Source of the DNA: Anaeromyxobacter sp.
GTDB taxonomy: Bacteria > Myxococcota > Myxococcia > Myxococcales > Anaeromyxobacteraceae
DNA: 5,488 bases
Direction of reading: 5' to 3'
Assembly: GCA_020028115.1 (NCBI GenBank)
Contig: JAHWYA010000168.1
Location: forward strand, 1-5,488
The notes under the pieces were generated by a model, which was not told where the DNA came from, did not search any database, and saw only the letters and a program-made list of their open reading frames with translations. Positions within the stretch are counted from its first letter, which is position 1; each line of letters opens with the position of its first letter. This document shows positions 3,744-5,488 of this stretch, piece by piece. Made by a program: the position numbers and the translations under genes.

Positions 3744-5488
3744 TCACCCTCGCGCGGCCTCCTCCTCCTCGCCCGCCGCCTGGAGCAGCCGCAGCTGGGA
3801 GTCGACGCCGGCCTCGCCGTCGCGAGGGCGGACGCGCTCGTAGCCGCCGTCCGGCCGCATGCGCCGCGCGCGGACGTCGTCCGCGAGGTACGTCGCCAGG
3901 ACGACGTCGCGCAGGTGACGGACGAGCGCGGGGTCACGAAGCGGGAAGAGCACCTCCACCCGGCGCGTCAGGTTGCGCCGCATCAGGTCGGCGCTCCCGA
4001 GGTAGACCTCTTCCGCGCCGCCGTTCCTGAACCAGAAGACCCGGCTGTGCTCGAGGAAGCGCCCCACGACGCTCGTGACGCGGACGCGGTCGGTCGCGCC
4101 TGCGACGCCCGGACGCAGGCAGCAGATCCCGCGCACGAGGAGGTCGACCTGGGCACCCGCCTGCGCGGCGCGCACCAGGGCCTCGATCATCCGCTCGTCG
4201 GCGAGGGCGTTCATCTTGAGGATGACGTGGCCGCCGCGTCCGGCCCGCGCGTGCTCCGCCTCGCGGTCGATGAGCTCGGCGACCCGCTCGCGCAGGTTCA
4301 CCGGCGCGACGAGCAGGCGCCGGAAGTCGCGGGGGTGCGCGTAGCCGGTGAGGTAGTTGAAGAGCTGGGTCGCGTCCTCGCCGATGTCCGGATCGGCGGT
4401 GAGCAGGCCGAGGTCCGTGTAGGCGAGCGCGGTGGTCGCGTTGTAGTTGCCCGTCGACAGGTGGACGTACCGCGCGAGGCGCTCGCCCTCCCGGCGGACC
4501 ACGAGCGCGATCTTGGAGTGGGTCTTGAGGCCGAGGAGCCCGTAGATCACGTGGACGCCCTCCGCCTCGAGCGCCCGCGCCCAACCGATGTTGCTCTCCT
4601 CGTCGAACCGGGCCTTGAGCTCGACGAGGACCGCGACCTGCTTCCGGTTCTGGCTCGCCTCGAGGAGCGCGTCGACGACGGGTGAGTTCCGGCCGACCCG
4701 GTAGAGCGTCATCTTGATCGCGAGCACGTCGGGATCGCGCGCCGCCGCCCGGAGGAACTCGACGACGGGGACGAAGGACTCGAACGGGTGATGGAGCAGC
4801 ACGTCGTGCCGGCGGATCGCGCCGAGGAGGTCGTCGTCGCCCGAGGCGAGCCGCGGGGGCACCGCGGGCACGAACGGGGGGAACCTGAGGTCGGCCCGGT
4901 CGATGGACGCGAGCGTCGCGAGGTCCGGCAGCGCGAGCGGCGCCTCCACCACCTGAACGTCGCGCGGGTCGAGCTCCAGGTTCTGGACGAGGAGGTCGCG
5001 CACGGGCTCGGGCATCGACGGGGTGACGACGAGCCTCACGACCGACCCGAACCGCCGCTCCCGGACGCCCAGCTCGACCGACGCGAGCAGGTCCGCCGCC
5101 TCGAGCTCCTGGATCTCGACCTCGGCGTCGCGCGTGACGTGGAACGGGTAGACGCCCTTCACGAGGACGCCCGGAAACAGCCGGTCGACGTGGGCGGCGA
5201 CGAGCTGCTCGAGCCACACGAACGAGTGGCGGCGGGCGCCGCCGGAGACGTCGACGCCGCCCGCGCCGCGGCCCAGGGGCACGAGCCGCGGCAGCGTGCT
5301 CGGCACCTTGATGCGGGCGAACCGCTCGACCCCCGCGTCCTCGACGATGATCGCGAGGTTGAGGCTGAGGTTCGAGATGTGCGGGAACGGCCGGCCGGGA
5401 TCGAACGCGAGCGGCGTCAGGACCGGCATCACCATCTCGTCGAAGTAGGCGCGCGCGAACGCGGCCTGCCGCGGATCGAGCTGCGGGT
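3744..5488 (-). CDS. ppk1: Polyphosphate kinase 1 (PPK1), N-terminus missing at the window edge
   Basis: PPK1 reversibly transfers the terminal phosphate of ATP to build inorganic polyphosphate, through a phosphohistidine intermediate. The frame is open from the right edge to the TGA at 3744-3746, giving 580 whole codons. The ATG at 5435 is internal, since the residues before it (QAAFARAYFDE) continue the family sequence into 'MPVLTPLAFDPGRPFPHISNLSLNLA'. Counting from that Met, H306 in KTHSK matches E. coli H435 (the phosphorylated histidine) and H463 in LEHSR matches H592. R246 (TLYRV), R276 (KARFDEE), Y339 (LAYTDLG) and R435 (LVRGICC) match R375, R405, Y468 and R564, all at a constant offset of 129 (E. 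coli numbers from memory). So about 112 N-terminal residues lie outside the window, and the catalytic C1 and C2 domains are complete. The last 30 residues or so form a poorly conserved acidic tail. The enzyme should be active. Confidence 0.97.
   Translation of the reverse strand, partial: PQLDPRQAAFARAYFDEMVMPVLTPLAFDPGRPFPHISNLSLNLAIIVEDAGVERFARIKVPSTLPRLVPLGRGAGGVDVSGGARRHSFVWLEQLVAAHVDRLFPGVLVKGVYPFHVTRDAEVEIQELEAADLLASVELGVRERRFGSVVRLVVTPSMPEPVRDLLVQNLELDPRDVQVVEAPLALPDLATLASIDRADLRFPPFVPAVPPRLASGDDDLLGAIRRHDVLLHHPFESFVPVVEFLRAAARDPDVLAIKMTLYRVGRNSPVVDALLEASQNRKQVAVLVELKARFDEESNIGWARALEAEGVHVIYGLLGLKTHSKIALVVRREGERLARYVHLSTGNYNATTALAYTDLGLLTADPDIGEDATQLFNYLTGYAHPRDFRRLLVAPVNLRERVAELIDREAEHARAGRGGHVILKMNALADERMIEALVRAAQAGAQVDLLVRGICCLRPGVAGATDRVRVTSVVGRFLEHSRVFWFRNGGAEEVYLGSADLMRRNLTRRVEVLFPLRDPALVRHLRDVVLATYLADDVRARRMRPDGGYERVRPRDGEAGVDSQLRLLQAAGEEEEAARG

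Noticed and set aside
3671..3937. Upstream extension of the small membrane protein to a start at 3937
   Set aside because: The added 89 residues are Arg/Ser/Thr-rich, overlap the end of ppk1 out of frame, and bring no ribosome site. The hydrophobic segment and Shine-Dalgarno point to 3670.
3591..4685. A 364-residue plus-strand frame antisense to ppk1
   Set aside because: It has no recognisable motif and mirrors highly conserved ppk1 codons. The region is fully explained by ppk1.
3934..5217. A 427-residue minus-strand frame in another phase of ppk1
   Set aside because: It is an Arg/Pro/Ala-rich shadow of ppk1, whose own frame carries all the catalytic residues.

Overview
The window is very GC-rich bacterial DNA, roughly three quarters G+C by eye, with GC at most third codon positions. 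It looks like a free-living, high-GC Gram-negative chromosome. Anaeromyxobacter-type Myxococcota is my guess from composition and codon style alone, and I hold it weakly. I see no mobile element, CRISPR array, rRNA or tRNA, and no stretch over 300 bases lacks a gene.

Layout. Bases 1-435 (+) are the 3' end of a class I RNA methyltransferase gene of the RlmL/COG0116 type, cut by the left edge. A 63-base gap with two mutually exclusive GC hairpins leads into a tight plus-strand operon at 499-3163. It encodes the ATPase, permease and lipoprotein binding protein of a nitrate/sulfonate/taurine-family (SsuABC/TauABC-like) ABC importer. The ATPase and permease genes overlap by 68 bases, and 12 bases separate the permease stop from the preferred ATG of the binding protein. 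The substrate cannot be read from the window, since no sulfonate monooxygenase, nitrate reductase or thiamine gene is present.

The right half runs on the minus strand, convergent with the operon. Bases 3744-5488 hold polyphosphate kinase 1 (ppk1) without its N-terminus, which lies beyond the right edge. All the E. coli PPK1 active-site residues that I can place are conserved at one constant offset. Two small genes follow downstream on the same strand: a 60-residue single-pass membrane protein (3488-3670) and a 70-residue soluble protein (3185-3397). I recognise neither. The importer operon and the last small gene end 21 bases apart, with a small dyad between and over their stop codons.

How the genes relate. 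The importer genes clearly make one machine: periplasmic capture, membrane channel and ATP hydrolysis. The two small genes could be co-transcribed with ppk1, but dyads lie in both gaps and that link is inference. Apart from the small proteins, the overlap and some dyads, the region looks like ordinary chromosomal housekeeping and transport. I found no convincing evidence of a new biological system.
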